A DNA stretch of 64,000 nucleotides, from the NCBI RefSeq assembly GCF_027921445.1, contig NZ_CP115667.1, forward strand, positions 186,001 to 250,000. Direction: 5' to 3'. Positions 51,899 through 60,764 of this stretch are shown here, piece after piece. Origin of the DNA: Peptoniphilus equinus. Lineage in GTDB: Bacteria; Bacillota; Clostridia; Tissierellales; Peptoniphilaceae. A model generated the notes under the pieces. It had not been told where the DNA came from. It made no database searches and saw only the letters and a program-made list of their open reading frames with translations. The translations under genes and the position numbers were made by a program. The number at the start of each line of letters is the position of its first letter. Position 1 is the first letter of the stretch.

Positions 51899-52792
51899 AT
51901 GAAAAGAGTTATGTGTATCCCTAACTATTCTGAAGGGAGAGACCTGGAAAAAGTCGACAAAATTGTAGAATGCTTCAGAGCCAAAGAAAATGTGAAACTG
52001 GTTGATTACCAACCGGATAAGGATCACAACAGAACGGTTGTCGAAGTCATCGGTGAACCGGAAGCGGTTATCAACGCTGTCATCGAATCTGTAAAAGTTG
52101 CTCAAGAAGTTATCGACATGACCAAGCATGAAGGGGCTCACCCAAGAATGGGTGCAGTTGACGTCGTACCTTTTGTACCAATCAGTGAAGTGACGACTGA
52201 AGATTGCGTGGAATACGCAAAGGAAGTCGGTAAGGCTATTGGTGAGTTGGGTATTCCTGTATATCTTTATGAAGATGCAGCGTCAACGCCTGCACGCACC
52301 AACCTTGCTAAAGTACGTAAGGGTCAATACGAAGGCTTCTTCGAAAAAATTAAAGAAGATGAATGGAAACCTGATTTCGGTCCGCAAGAAATGAACGCAA
52401 AGAGCGGGGCTACTGCAGTCGGTGCACGTTTCCACCTTGTCGCTTTCAACGTTAACCTCAACACAGACAAAGTTGAAATTGCCGATGCCATTGCTAAGAA
52501 AATTCGCCACATTGGCGGCGGTCTTCGCTTTGTAAAAGCTATCGGTCTGCCACTTGAGGAACGCGGACAAGTTCAAGTTTCTATGAACCTTGTCAACTTT
52601 GAAAAAACTCGTATTTACCAAGCTCTTGAAATGGTCAAATCTGAAGCGCGTCGTTACGGCGTGAGCGTATACGGCACTGAAATTATCGGGATGGTACCGC
52701 TGCAAGCGCTTGTGGATTCCTTAGCTTACTACATGCAAGTTGAAGAGTTCAGCACTGAACAAGTTATCGAAACATTATTAATTGAGGAGTAA
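51899..52792 (+). CDS. ftcD: Glutamate formimidoyltransferase
   Basis: A 297-residue enzyme that moves the formimino group of formiminoglutamate to tetrahydrofolate and releases glutamate. It matches the transferase domain of FTCD: VMCIPNYSEGRDLEKVDKIV at the start, VDYQPDKDHNRTVVEVIGEP, EGAHPRMGAVDVVPFVPI with the catalytic histidine near residue 82, and GARFHLVAFNVNLNT. The cyclodeaminase half found fused in animals is separate here (fchA). GAGGAGG precedes the ATG. fhs starts 3 bp after the stop. Confidence 0.95.
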   Translation: MKRVMCIPNYSEGRDLEKVDKIVECFRAKENVKLVDYQPDKDHNRTVVEVIGEPEAVINAVIESVKVAQEVIDMTKHEGAHPRMGAVDVVPFVPISEVTTEDCVEYAKEVGKAIGELGIPVYLYEDAASTPARTNLAKVRKGQYEGFFEKIKEDEWKPDFGPQEMNAKSGATAVGARFHLVAFNVNLNTDKVEIADAIAKKIRHIGGGLRFVKAIGLPLEERGQVQVSMNLVNFEKTRIYQALEMVKSEARRYGVSVYGTEIIGMVPLQALVDSLAYYMQVEEFSTEQVIETLLIEE

Positions 52793-52795
52793 ACC

Positions 52796-54472
52796 ATGGC
52801 AGAATTTTTAACAGATATTGAAATCGCAGATTCCGTAGAGATGGAACCCATCGTTGAGGTAGCAGAACGCGCTGGTCTCAACAAAGATTTTCTCGAACTC
52901 TATGGCAACTACAAGGCAAAGATCTCTCTGGAAGGGATTAAAGAACTCGACAACAACGACGACGGCAAGCTTGTCCTCGTGACTGCCATCACCCCAACTC
53001 CAGCAGGGGAAGGTAAGTCTACCGTCTCCATCGGACTCAGCCAAGGACTTAATAAAATCGGCAAGAACTCTGTCGTTGCCCTTCGTGAACCATCCCTCGG
53101 ACCGGTTTTCGGCGTTAAAGGTGGCGCAGCAGGCGGCGGATATTCCCAAGTCGTACCGATGGAAGACATCAACCTGCACTTCACCGGGGACCTTCATGCC
53201 ATGACTGCAGCGAACAACCTGCTCTCAGCGCTTATCGACAACCACATTCACCAAGGCAACGCCCTGAGAATTGACGCACGTCAAATCACATGGAAGCGCG
53301 TTCTCGATATGAATGACCGTGCCCTTCGCAATATCGTTATTGCCCTCGGCGGCAAAGCTTCCGGCTTCGTGCGCGAAGATCACTTCATGATCACTGTCGC
53401 ATCGGAAATCATGGCAGCGCTCTGTCTTGCAAGCGGTCTTGAAGACCTGAAAGGACGTCTGGCGAAGATGATCGTCGCTTACAACTTAGACGGCGAACCT
53501 GTTACTGCAGGCGATCTGGAAGCTCAAGGCGCTATGGCTATGCTTCTTAAAGATGCCATCAAACCGAACATTGTTCAAACTCTCGAGCACACACCGGCCC
53601 TCATTCACGGCGGACCGTTTGCCAACATCGCACACGGATGTAACTCACTCATCGCAACGAAACTTGGTTTGAAACTTGCCGATTACCTCGTTACAGAAGC
53701 CGGATTCGGTGCGGACCTCGGGGCTGAAAAATTCTTTGACATCAAATGTCGTCTCGGCGGCTTGAAACCAAATGCCGTTGTCATCGTTGCCACCATCAAA
53801 GCGCTCAAAATGCACGGCGGTGTCGACAAGAAAAACCTTAAAGAAGAAAATGTGGACGCCCTTGAAAAAGGTTTTGCCAACTTGGGACGTCACCTTGAAA
53901 ATATCAAGAGCTTCGGTCTGCCTGTTGTCGTAGCGGTTAACCGTTTCGTACAAGATACCGATGCTGAAATTGCAAAACTTATCGAAAAATGTGAAGAATA
54001 CGGCGTTGAAGTCTCCCTCTGCGAAGGTTGGGGCAAAGGCGGCGACGGTGTGACCGATCTTGCACAAAAAGTTGTAGCAATGTGTGAACAACCTAACGAC
54101 TTCCACTTCCTCTACGACGTTGAAGCCAGCATTCCTGAAAAAGTCAACGCCATTGTACAAAAGATTTACCGCGGTCGACAAGCTGTCTTTACCGCAGCTG
54201 CGAAAAAACAAATCAAGACTCTGGAAGGCCTTGGTCTAGACAAGATGCCGATTTGTATGGCGAAGACGCAATTCTCCTTCTCCGATGACAAAAACGCCGT
54301 CGGCGCACCTACAGATTTTGACATCACGGTGCAAACTGTAAGAGTATCTGCCGGTGCAGGCTTTATCGTATGCGAAACCGGTGACATCATGGTTATGCCG
54401 GGACTTCCTAAAGTACCTGCCGCCAACAAGATGGACGTCGATGAATCCGGTAAGATGGAAGGTCTGTTCTAA
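52796..54472 (+). CDS. fhs: Formate-tetrahydrofolate ligase
   Basis: A 558-residue enzyme linking formate, ATP and tetrahydrofolate with 10-formyl-tetrahydrofolate. Marks are [20 protein letters not shown] (P-loop) near residue 65, [36 protein letters not shown], and [19 protein letters not shown]. Sandwiched between ftcD and fchA, it most likely runs in reverse, releasing formate and making ATP from the histidine-derived one-carbon unit. Codon use resembles a highly expressed gene. Confidence 0.96.
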   Translation: MAEFLTDIEIADSVEMEPIVEVAERAGLNKDFLELYGNYKAKISLEGIKELDNNDDGKLVLVTAITPTPAGEGKSTVSIGLSQGLNKIGKNSVVALREPSLGPVFGVKGGAAGGGYSQVVPMEDINLHFTGDLHAMTAANNLLSALIDNHIHQGNALRIDARQITWKRVLDMNDRALRNIVIALGGKASGFVREDHFMITVASEIMAALCLASGLEDLKGRLAKMIVAYNLDGEPVTAGDLEAQGAMAMLLKDAIKPNIVQTLEHTPALIHGGPFANIAHGCNSLIATKLGLKLADYLVTEAGFGADLGAEKFFDIKCRLGGLKPNAVVIVATIKALKMHGGVDKKNLKEENVDALEKGFANLGRHLENIKSFGLPVVVAVNRFVQDTDAEIAKLIEKCEEYGVEVSLCEGWGKGGDGVTDLAQKVVAMCEQPNDFHFLYDVEASIPEKVNAIVQKIYRGRQAVFTAAAKKQIKTLEGLGLDKMPICMAKTQFSFSDDKNAVGAPTDFDITVQTVRVSAGAGFIVCETGDIMVMPGLPKVPAANKMDVDESGKMEGLF

Positions 54473-54481
54473 GGAGGACGC

Positions 54482-55111
54482 ATGGAACTTAAAAATTTAA
54501 CCGTAGCAGAATTTGTTGCTGAAACTTCTTCAGATTCTCCGGCACCCGGCGGCGGATCTGTATCCGCTCTGGCAGCGGCTCAAGCTGCCGCGCTGCTTGG
54601 TATGGTGGCCAATCTCACCGTAAAAAGCAAAAAGTACGAAGACGTACACGAAGAAATGCAAAAGTATGCCGATGAGCTTAAAGCTATTGAATTGGATTTT
54701 GTGGAAGATATTGACCGCGACTCCAACTCATTTAACGGCGTCATGAAAGCATTTAAGCTTCCTAAAGAGACTGACGAAGAAAAGAAGATTCGTTCCGAAC
54801 GCATTCAGGAAGAGTATAAAAATGCCGCCAATGTACCGCTTCAAGTCGGACTTAAGACGATGAAGCTCTTGGAGTATGCCAAGGTACTTGTGGAAAAAGG
54901 AAATCAAAATGCCATTACCGACGTGGGCGTAGGTCTGCTTAACTTGCGTCTGGCTATGCGCGGTGCGTTCTATAATGTCAAGATCAACCTTGGATCCATT
55001 AAGGATGAAGCTTATGTAGAAGAAACTAAAAAGACAATGGCGAAAGCTCTTGACGATGTGGATCAAGCGGTACTCCCACTTCTGGACAAAGTTGAAGAGG
55101 CCATTCAATAA
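54482..55111 (+). CDS. fchA: Formiminotetrahydrofolate cyclodeaminase/methenyl-THF cyclohydrolase
   Basis: A 209-residue helical protein of the FTCD_C family. The signature DSPAPGGGSVSALAAAQAAALLGMVANLT is at residues 17-46. It removes ammonia from 5-formimino-tetrahydrofolate to give methenyl-tetrahydrofolate; clostridial FchA also hydrolyses this to 10-formyl-tetrahydrofolate, the substrate for fhs in reverse. AGGAGG precedes the ATG, 9 bp after fhs. A strong terminator follows. Confidence 0.93.
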   Translation: MELKNLTVAEFVAETSSDSPAPGGGSVSALAAAQAAALLGMVANLTVKSKKYEDVHEEMQKYADELKAIELDFVEDIDRDSNSFNGVMKAFKLPKETDEEKKIRSERIQEEYKNAANVPLQVGLKTMKLLEYAKVLVEKGNQNAITDVGVGLLNLRLAMRGAFYNVKINLGSIKDEAYVEETKKTMAKALDDVDQAVLPLLDKVEEAIQ

Positions 55112-55123
55112 CAGTTAACTCTC

Positions 55124-55148
55124 GAGGAGCTTCGGCTCCTCTTTTTTT
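55124..55148 (+). terminator. Terminator between fchA and glmL
   Basis: GAGGAGC-TTCG-GCTCCTC and seven T. glmL begins only 15 bp later and so depends on read-through or another promoter. Confidence 0.9.
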
Positions 55149-55162
55149 GTTGAGGTGACACG

Positions 55163-56512
55163 ATGAACGTTTTACTGGTGGACATTGGCTCCACCTATAC
55201 CAAAATGAGTTTAGTGGATACGGAGCAACAGAAGGTGGTAGGCTCATCTCTGGCCATCACAACCATTGACACTTCGGTCATGGATGGATACCATGAGGCC
55301 TTGGCGGCCCTTAAAGCTAAGGTGGGCGGAGTGAAGCCGGACAAAGTCCTCACGTGCAGTTCCGCTGCTGGCGGACTGAAAATGGTGGCTATCGGACTCG
55401 GACCCAACCTCACTGCGGAAGCGTCAAAACGTGCGGCCCTCGGGGCGGGAGCTCGTGTGCTCAAAACTTTTTCCATGGAGTTTAAGGACAAGCACAAAGC
55501 AGAACTGGACGCCTTAAATCCTGACATCATTCTTTTCTCCGGAGGCAGCAACAACGGCGATAAACTCAACACCTTAAACAATGCGCGGATGCTCAGCACC
55601 TGCACCGCTAAAGCACCGGTGGTAATTGCGTGCAATGAGGCCATTGCCAAGGACGTGGATGCCATTTTATCGCCGCACTTTACGACCTATGTTACCGAAA
55701 ATGTCATGCCGGCGGTGAATGAAATTAATCCGGATCCGGTGCGCCGCATTATTCGTAAAATTTTCATGGAGCATATCACCTTGGCCAAAGGTCTTGAAAC
55801 CTACGTCAAAGACGTCGGACCTGTCCTCATGGCCACGCCTGATGCGGCGTTGCAAGGGGCGAGACTCCTCTCAGAAGGCTACGAAGGGGAAGACGGCTTG
55901 GGGGATCTTTTGGTGGTGGATATTGGCGGTGCGACGACGGATGTGCATTCCATCGGATATGGTTTGCCCAAGTGGGGCGTTAGATTTTACGGCCTGAAAG
56001 AACCTTTCGATAAACGGACGGTGGAAGGCGATCTGGGTATGCGTTATTCTGCGAGAAGTCTCTATGAAACCGTCGGAGATGCGGAACTTAACAGCTACTA
56101 CGTCGCCAACTTTGATAGAGCGACCCTAGATAGAACTCACAATATTAGGTTCGTGCCGCACAACGATGACGAGCTTAACGTGGATGTGGCTATGGCTAAA
56201 GCTGCCGTGCGCCACAGTATGGCACGCCATGTCGGGGCGATTAAAATCGAGCACGACGGCTCACAAAATATCAAGTACCAACGGGGCAAAGATCTCTCGT
56301 CGTTTAAAGCGGTTATCGGCACCGGCGGTGTGCTGGTCCACGCGAAGGATCCGAAGTTTATTTTAGCGTTGCCTGAAGGGGAACTCCTGCCGGATGCGGC
56401 GGCATACTACATCGATGGGGATTACCTTCTCTCTCAAATGGGACTGCTTGCCACAGAAGTGCCGGATGTGGCCTTAAACTTGTTAAAGACACACATACGC
56501 CTTTTGAAATAA
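55163..56512 (+). CDS. glmL: GlmL/MutL-family protein, glutamate mutase-linked ATPase
   Basis: A 449-residue ASKHA-fold protein. Phosphate-binding motifs are VDIGSTYTKMSLVD at the N-terminus and LLVVDIGGATTDVHSIGYG near residue 250, with LFSGGSNNGDKL and an adenosine-loop-like AVIGTGGVLVH near 375. In clostridia this gene (MutL/GlmL) sits between the two glutamate mutase subunits and is thought to reactivate or load the B12 enzyme. Here neither glmS nor glmE is adjacent in the window. It links the glutamate made by the hut route to the methylaspartate pathway. Partnership with another aminomutase is possible. Confidence 0.85.
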   Translation: MNVLLVDIGSTYTKMSLVDTEQQKVVGSSLAITTIDTSVMDGYHEALAALKAKVGGVKPDKVLTCSSAAGGLKMVAIGLGPNLTAEASKRAALGAGARVLKTFSMEFKDKHKAELDALNPDIILFSGGSNNGDKLNTLNNARMLSTCTAKAPVVIACNEAIAKDVDAILSPHFTTYVTENVMPAVNEINPDPVRRIIRKIFMEHITLAKGLETYVKDVGPVLMATPDAALQGARLLSEGYEGEDGLGDLLVVDIGGATTDVHSIGYGLPKWGVRFYGLKEPFDKRTVEGDLGMRYSARSLYETVGDAELNSYYVANFDRATLDRTHNIRFVPHNDDELNVDVAMAKAAVRHSMARHVGAIKIEHDGSQNIKYQRGKDLSSFKAVIGTGGVLVHAKDPKFILALPEGELLPDAAAYYIDGDYLLSQMGLLATEVPDVALNLLKTHIRLLK

Positions 56513-56513
56513 G

Positions 56514-56597
56514 GGTAAAAAAAGACTGCCATCGGATCAGTGGCTCCTTACCGGTTTATTCGGTAACGAGTGAGTATCCAATGTGCAGTCTTTTTTC
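56514..56597. terminator. Long bidirectional hairpin between glmL and xpt
   Basis: AAAAAAGACTGC at 56518-56529 and GCAGTCTTTTTT at 56585-56596 are exact complements, enclosing about 55 nt. These contain the inner stem TTACCG..CGGTAA and a partial ATCGGAT/ATCCAAT pairing. It can end both convergent genes but is larger than an ordinary terminator. Confidence 0.7.
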
Positions 56598-56603
56598 GGT
56601 CTG

Positions 56604-57182
56604 TTATTGAGGGCGGAAGGTGATGACCTCGTCCTCGATGGATTCAATGATGGCTAAACTGTCTAAGTTGTAGCCGGCTTCGCGCAGTTTTTTGCCGCCG
56701 CTTTGGAATCCCTTTTCGATGGCGACGGACAGGCCGACGATGGTGGCGTTTGCCTGATCACAGAGTGACATCATCCCGGTCATGGCTTGACCTTCAGCGA
56801 GGAAGTCATCGATGATGAGGACGCGGTCCTCTTCGGATAAGTAGCGTTTGGAGACGATAACATTATAGTCCTTGTTTTTTGTATAGGAATGCACCGGTGC
56901 GGTGTAGAAGTCCGTGCCGATGTTGGATGAAGCGCCCTTTTTGGCAAAGACCACAGGGACATTGCCGAAGTAAGTGCTGGCAAGAACCGCAATGGCAATG
57001 CCTGATGCCTCGATGGTTAAAATTTTAGTGACGTGCTGATCTTTGAAACGATCGTAGATGGCCTGACCCATCTTTGAGAGAAAAGCGACGTCCAGCTGAT
57101 GATTTAAAAATGAGTCGACTTTCACTACTTCGCCGGGAAGTACGCGGCCGTCTAAGAGTATACGTTGTTCTAATTCTTTCAT
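56604..57182 (-). CDS. xpt: Xanthine phosphoribosyltransferase
   Basis: A 192-residue type I PRTase that salvages xanthine to XMP. The start MKELEQRILLDGRVLPGEVVKVDSFLNHQLD is diagnostic, and the PRPP loop reads VLIIDDFLAEGQAMTG near residue 125. AGGAGG precedes the ATG. Many Firmicute xpt genes have a purine riboswitch upstream; the 100-bp divergent gap here is too short and lacks the conserved purine core, so control must differ. Confidence 0.94.
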   Translation of the reverse strand: MKELEQRILLDGRVLPGEVVKVDSFLNHQLDVAFLSKMGQAIYDRFKDQHVTKILTIEASGIAIAVLASTYFGNVPVVFAKKGASSNIGTDFYTAPVHSYTKNKDYNVIVSKRYLSEEDRVLIIDDFLAEGQAMTGMMSLCDQANATIVGLSVAIEKGFQSGGKKLREAGYNLDSLAIIESIEDEVITFRPQ

Positions 57183-57281
57183 AGTCCCTCCTGTTAGTAC
57201 TTCTTATAGTATAAGAGATGAGGGCGAGAATTTAAAGCAAAGAAGTAATCTGTGTTATAATAATTTTAAAAGGAGGTAGGC

Positions 57282-57803
57282 ATGTTTAGAGATTTAATTA
57301 GAAAGCGTCGGTCCATTCGCGCCTACGGCATGACGCCGGTGTCGGACGAGGAAGAGAGACTGTTGGTGGAGGCTGCCCTCCTTGCACCCACAGCTAAAAA
57401 CAGAGCGTCCGTGGAGCTTATCACTATTCGGGATAAGGCCAAGCTGGCAGAGCTTGCCGATATCAAAGCGCAAGGCGGCGTCTTTTTAAAAGATGCAGAT
57501 CTTGGCATTCTCGTCTTAGGAAATACGGCGCTGGCACCGGATCAATTTATACAGGACACAGCTATTGCCGCCACCTACATCCTCCTGCAAGCGGAGGACC
57601 TAAACCTTGGCGCATGCTGGGTGAATTTCAGAGGCCTTAAGGATAAAGATGGTGCACCTGCCGAGGCGGCGGTGCGTCGAACGCTGGGCGTGCCGGATGA
57701 CTACAGCGCCGAGTGCGTGATTGCTGTTGGAGAGAAGAATCAGATACCCGGGGAGAAAAGAGGAAGACAGGTGAGCGACTTTGTCCATAGCGAAAGTTTT
57801 TAA
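57282..57803 (+). CDS. Nitroreductase-family FMN protein
   Basis: A 173-residue flavoprotein. The N-terminus DLIRKRRSIRAYG binds FMN phosphate, LLVEAALLAPTAKNR follows, and the C-terminal part has GACWVNFRG and LGVPDDYSAECVIAVGE. It is the short form that would dimerise. The substrate is unknown. AGGAGG precedes the ATG. The 3' end overlaps tsaE by 23 bp. Confidence 0.88.
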   Translation: MFRDLIRKRRSIRAYGMTPVSDEEERLLVEAALLAPTAKNRASVELITIRDKAKLAELADIKAQGGVFLKDADLGILVLGNTALAPDQFIQDTAIAATYILLQAEDLNLGACWVNFRGLKDKDGAPAEAAVRRTLGVPDDYSAECVIAVGEKNQIPGEKRGRQVSDFVHSESF

Positions 57804-58227
57804 GTGTCCGAAGCTTTCCGACACCCGTGCTTTGGGCGAGCAGATAGGAGCACTGCTTAACAAGGGCGATGTCGTGGCGCTTAACGGTGAGCTGGGGGCC
57901 GGCAAAACCACCTTGACGCAAGCGATAGCTAAAGGTATGGGCATTGACGATGTGGTCACCAGTGCCACGTTTAGTTTAATCAATGAATATGACGGTGACG
58001 TGCCGCTCTATCACTTCGACACGTACCGGTTGGACAATGTCGAGGCCATGGCATATATGGGATTTGACGAATACTTTTACGGCGATGGCGTGTGCGTCGT
58101 GGAGTGGGCCGAGACCATTCGCGATTTTTTGCCGGAGGCCTATTTGGACATTGAGATTGATGGAGACCACACCTTTACCATAAAGGGCAGTGGTCACTAT
58201 GGCGATTTAGTGGAGAGATTATGTTAA
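57781..58227 (+). CDS. tsaE: tRNA t6A synthesis ATPase TsaE
   Basis: A 148-residue P-loop protein. Walker A is GELGAGKTTLTQAIA near residue 38 and the family block VTSATFSLINEY follows near 60, with YHFDTYRL after it. TsaE supports the TsaB-TsaD complex in making N6-threonylcarbamoyl-adenosine at tRNA position 37. The start appears to be TTG at 57781, with AGGTGA 5 nt upstream. It overlaps tsaB by 7 bp. Confidence 0.93.
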   Translation: MSIAKVFKCPKLSDTRALGEQIGALLNKGDVVALNGELGAGKTTLTQAIAKGMGIDDVVTSATFSLINEYDGDVPLYHFDTYRLDNVEAMAYMGFDEYFYGDGVCVVEWAETIRDFLPEAYLDIEIDGDHTFTIKGSGHYGDLVERLC

Positions 58228-58856
58228 CTTTAGGAATTGATACATCAACGATGACAACCACCGTGGGACTGAGTGACGGTCGGGAAATTGTCTCTTATGA
58301 TATCACCGGCGGACGTCACAACTCCGAGGAGCTCACTGCCATGATTCAGGAGATGTTTTCCCATGTCAATAAAAATCTGGAGGATGTGGAGCTCATCGCG
58401 GTAGGCATTGGGCCGGGTTCCTTTACCGGAACGCGCATTGCCGTGACCGTGGCACGGATTCTTGCGGATCTATTGGATAAACCGCTGGTCGGTGTCTCAT
58501 CGTTGCGGGCCCATGCTTATAAAGCGGCACGTACATTGTCCATTCGGGATGCCAAGAGGGGGCGTGTCTATGCCGGGGTGTATGAAGACTACGGCAAAAC
58601 GGTGGTGCTGGATGATGTGTTAATTGATGCAGCGGTACTTCGTGAGCGCCTTGGCGATGTGCACGTCATGGCCGTCGAGCCTTTTACCGACATTTTCGGC
58701 ACGCCGGAACTTCGCAATCTTCGAGGGGCGGAAGTGGCTCTTTTAGGTGAGCATGTCTACGCCGCCGACGGAGCTATGGCCATTGAGGATGTCGTACCCA
58801 ACTACCTTGGCAAGTCTCAAGCAGAGGTGCAGTTTGATGCTAAGAAAGGCAACTGA
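58221..58856 (+). CDS. tsaB: tRNA t6A synthesis protein TsaB
   Basis: A 211-residue ASKHA protein that scaffolds TsaD. Typical pieces are LGIDTSTMTTTVGLSD at the start, IAVGIGPGSFTGTRIAVTVARILAD near residue 55, and RDAKRGRVYAGVY near 110. It is in the order tsaE-tsaB-rimI-tsaD, standard in Firmicutes, and overlaps both neighbours. Confidence 0.94.
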   Translation: MLTLGIDTSTMTTTVGLSDGREIVSYDITGGRHNSEELTAMIQEMFSHVNKNLEDVELIAVGIGPGSFTGTRIAVTVARILADLLDKPLVGVSSLRAHAYKAARTLSIRDAKRGRVYAGVYEDYGKTVVLDDVLIDAAVLRERLGDVHVMAVEPFTDIFGTPELRNLRGAEVALLGEHVYAADGAMAIEDVVPNYLGKSQAEVQFDAKKGN

Positions 58857-59256
58857 AGCAGATCTTGATCAGCTCACCGCTTTGGAAGCGGAAGCTTTTT
58901 CGGAGTCCTACTCTCACGAGATGCTCCGCGACTTGATCAGGGATCCCAAGCGGCACTGCGTGGTTGCTGAAGAGGGGAGCGTCCTCGGCTATATCCTTGT
59001 GGATTACACGTGGGATGTGACCTTAGAGCGCATTGCCGTTTTTAAAGCTGCGCGAGAACGCGGCATCGGGAGTGTGCTGATGCAGGCACTGCCGGATGAG
59101 GTGGCGGTGACGCTGGAGGTGAGTGCCCACAACACAGCGGCTTTGAAGCTTTACCATGCCTTCGGGTTTACTCGAGAAGGTGTACGAAAGAACTATTACG
59201 GCGACGGCGACGACGCCTACATCTTATGGAGGAATTATGAACGTATTAGCTTTTGA
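58837..59256 (+). CDS. rimI: Ribosomal protein S18-alanine N-acetyltransferase RimI-like
   Basis: A 139-residue GNAT acetyltransferase. The acetyl-CoA site lies in IAVFKAARERGIGSVLMQALPD near residue 70, and the family end VSAHNTAALKLYHAFGFTREGVRKNYYGDGDDAYILWR is clear. The frame is open upstream inside tsaB; the ATG at 58837 with GAGGTG 7 nt before it is the start. It overlaps tsaB and tsaD by 20 bp each. Acetylation of S18 is inferred from family and position. Confidence 0.92.
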   Translation: MLRKATEADLDQLTALEAEAFSESYSHEMLRDLIRDPKRHCVVAEEGSVLGYILVDYTWDVTLERIAVFKAARERGIGSVLMQALPDEVAVTLEVSAHNTAALKLYHAFGFTREGVRKNYYGDGDDAYILWRNYERISF

Positions 59257-60235
59257 AAGTTCTTGTGATGAAACCTCCGTTGCTATCGTTCGCGACGGCC
59301 GGGAGGTTCTTTCCAATGTCATTGCATCACAAATATCAACCCATGTGAAGTTCGGCGGCGTCGTACCGGAAATTGCATCACGTATGCACGTGGAGCAAAT
59401 TAATGCTGTCATGAGACAGGCTTTTAATGACGCGGATCTTAAGCCTCAGGACATTGATCTTGTGGTAGGCACTATGGGGCCCGGACTTGTAGGGGCGCTG
59501 CTCATCGGCTTATCGGCGGCAAAGGCCACAGCTCTTGCGCTGAACAAACCGTTTCTTGGCGTCAATCACATTTATGGGCATGTGGCGGCGAACTACATTT
59601 CACATGCAGAGTTGAAGCCGCCTTTTACCGGTCTGATTGTATCCGGCGGTCACACATATCTCATCGATGTCGATGACTTCGTTCATTTTGAACTGGTGGG
59701 ACAAACCAGAGACGATGCAGCCGGGGAAGTCTTTGATAAAGTCGCACGCAAGATGGGCATCGGCTATCCGGGCGGTCCCATTATCGACAAGCTGGCCTAT
59801 GAGGGCGAAGATAATCTCCATTTTCCTCGTGTCATGTTGGAAGAGGACAGCTATGACTTCTCGTTCAGCGGTTTGAAAACAGCGGTCATCAACACCTTGC
59901 ACAGTGCTGAACAGCGAGGTGATACACTGAAACATGAAGATGTGGCACGGTCCTTTCAGGATGCCGTCACGGACGTCTTGGTAGAAAAGGCTTTTCGTCT
60001 CGCGCGTGAGAGGGGTCGGGACACTATTGTGCTCTCTGGCGGTGTGGCGGCCAATTCACATCTTCGCCGTGCGTTGGAAGAGCGAGGTGACGAAGCGTCC
60101 ATTCGCATATTCTATCCGGATTTGAAGCTCTGTACGGACAATGCCGCCATGATTGCTTCGGCGGGTTATTATCTCTATCAAAGCGGACAGAGTACCGCCA
60201 AAGCCTATGCCACACCGAATTTAGGATTGAAGTAG
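59237..60235 (+). CDS. tsaD: tRNA N6-threonylcarbamoyladenosine transferase
   Basis: A 332-residue ASKHA metalloenzyme that transfers threonylcarbamoyl to tRNA A37. It starts VLAFESSCDETSVAIVRDG. The iron ligands are in HVEQINAV and GVNHIYGHVAAN. LIVSGGHTYLIDV and TRDDAAGEVFDKVARKMGIGYPGGP follow, then VVLSGGVAANSHLR-like and CTDNAAMIA near the C-terminus. GGAGG lies 6 nt before the ATG at 59237. Confidence 0.96.
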   Translation: MNVLAFESSCDETSVAIVRDGREVLSNVIASQISTHVKFGGVVPEIASRMHVEQINAVMRQAFNDADLKPQDIDLVVGTMGPGLVGALLIGLSAAKATALALNKPFLGVNHIYGHVAANYISHAELKPPFTGLIVSGGHTYLIDVDDFVHFELVGQTRDDAAGEVFDKVARKMGIGYPGGPIIDKLAYEGEDNLHFPRVMLEEDSYDFSFSGLKTAVINTLHSAEQRGDTLKHEDVARSFQDAVTDVLVEKAFRLARERGRDTIVLSGGVAANSHLRRALEERGDEASIRIFYPDLKLCTDNAAMIASAGYYLYQSGQSTAKAYATPNLGLK

Positions 60236-60245
60236 GAGGCGTGCA

Positions 60246-60758
60246 ATGAAAAAAGAAATAACGACACGTGAGCTGGTCATCACCGCTCTTGCGATTGCGC
60301 TGGTCTATGTCTTCACCTGGATGGTGAAGATACAACTTCCCATCGGTGCACAAGGCGGTCTCATACACCTGGGTAATATTCCCTTTTTTGTCGCGGCCAT
60401 TGTCTACGGGAAACGGGTTGGCGCACTGAGCGGCGCCATCGGCATGGGACTCTTTGACGTGACCAGCGGTTGGGCGGCATGGGCCCCAATAACCCTCGTC
60501 ACAAGTTTTATCATGGGTCATGTCATCGCCGATATCGCTCATGACAAACCTACTATAGGGCGCATCACCGCAGCGTGCGTGGCTGCTCTGATCATAAAAA
60601 TCGTCGGTTACTACATTGGAGAAGCTATTATGTATGGTTCGCTCCTTGTACCTATTGCCAGTATTCCGGGCAATGCCGTGCAGATCGTCGTGTCGTCGGT
60701 GATTGTACTTTTGATTATAAAACCGTTGCGACAGGCACTGTTAAGCACACGACGATAG
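60246..60758 (+). CDS. ECF transporter S component, substrate unknown
   Basis: A 170-residue membrane protein with five or six hydrophobic segments. The pattern TRELVITALAIALVYVFTWMV near the start and GGLIHLGNIPFFVAAIVYGKRVGALSGAIGMGLFDVTSGW at residues 37-76 is typical of ECF vitamin or precursor receptors. It would use the shared EcfAAT module, which is not in the window. The substrate cannot be read from sequence. It follows tsaD by 10 bp. AGGAGG precedes the ATG. Confidence 0.82.
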   Translation: MKKEITTRELVITALAIALVYVFTWMVKIQLPIGAQGGLIHLGNIPFFVAAIVYGKRVGALSGAIGMGLFDVTSGWAAWAPITLVTSFIMGHVIADIAHDKPTIGRITAACVAALIIKIVGYYIGEAIMYGSLLVPIASIPGNAVQIVVSSVIVLLIIKPLRQALLSTRR

Positions 60759-60764
60759 CAAGGA

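Noticed and set aside
57183-57281. Purine riboswitch before xpt
   Set aside because: The gap is only about 100 bp, shared with a divergent gene, and lacks the conserved core loops.
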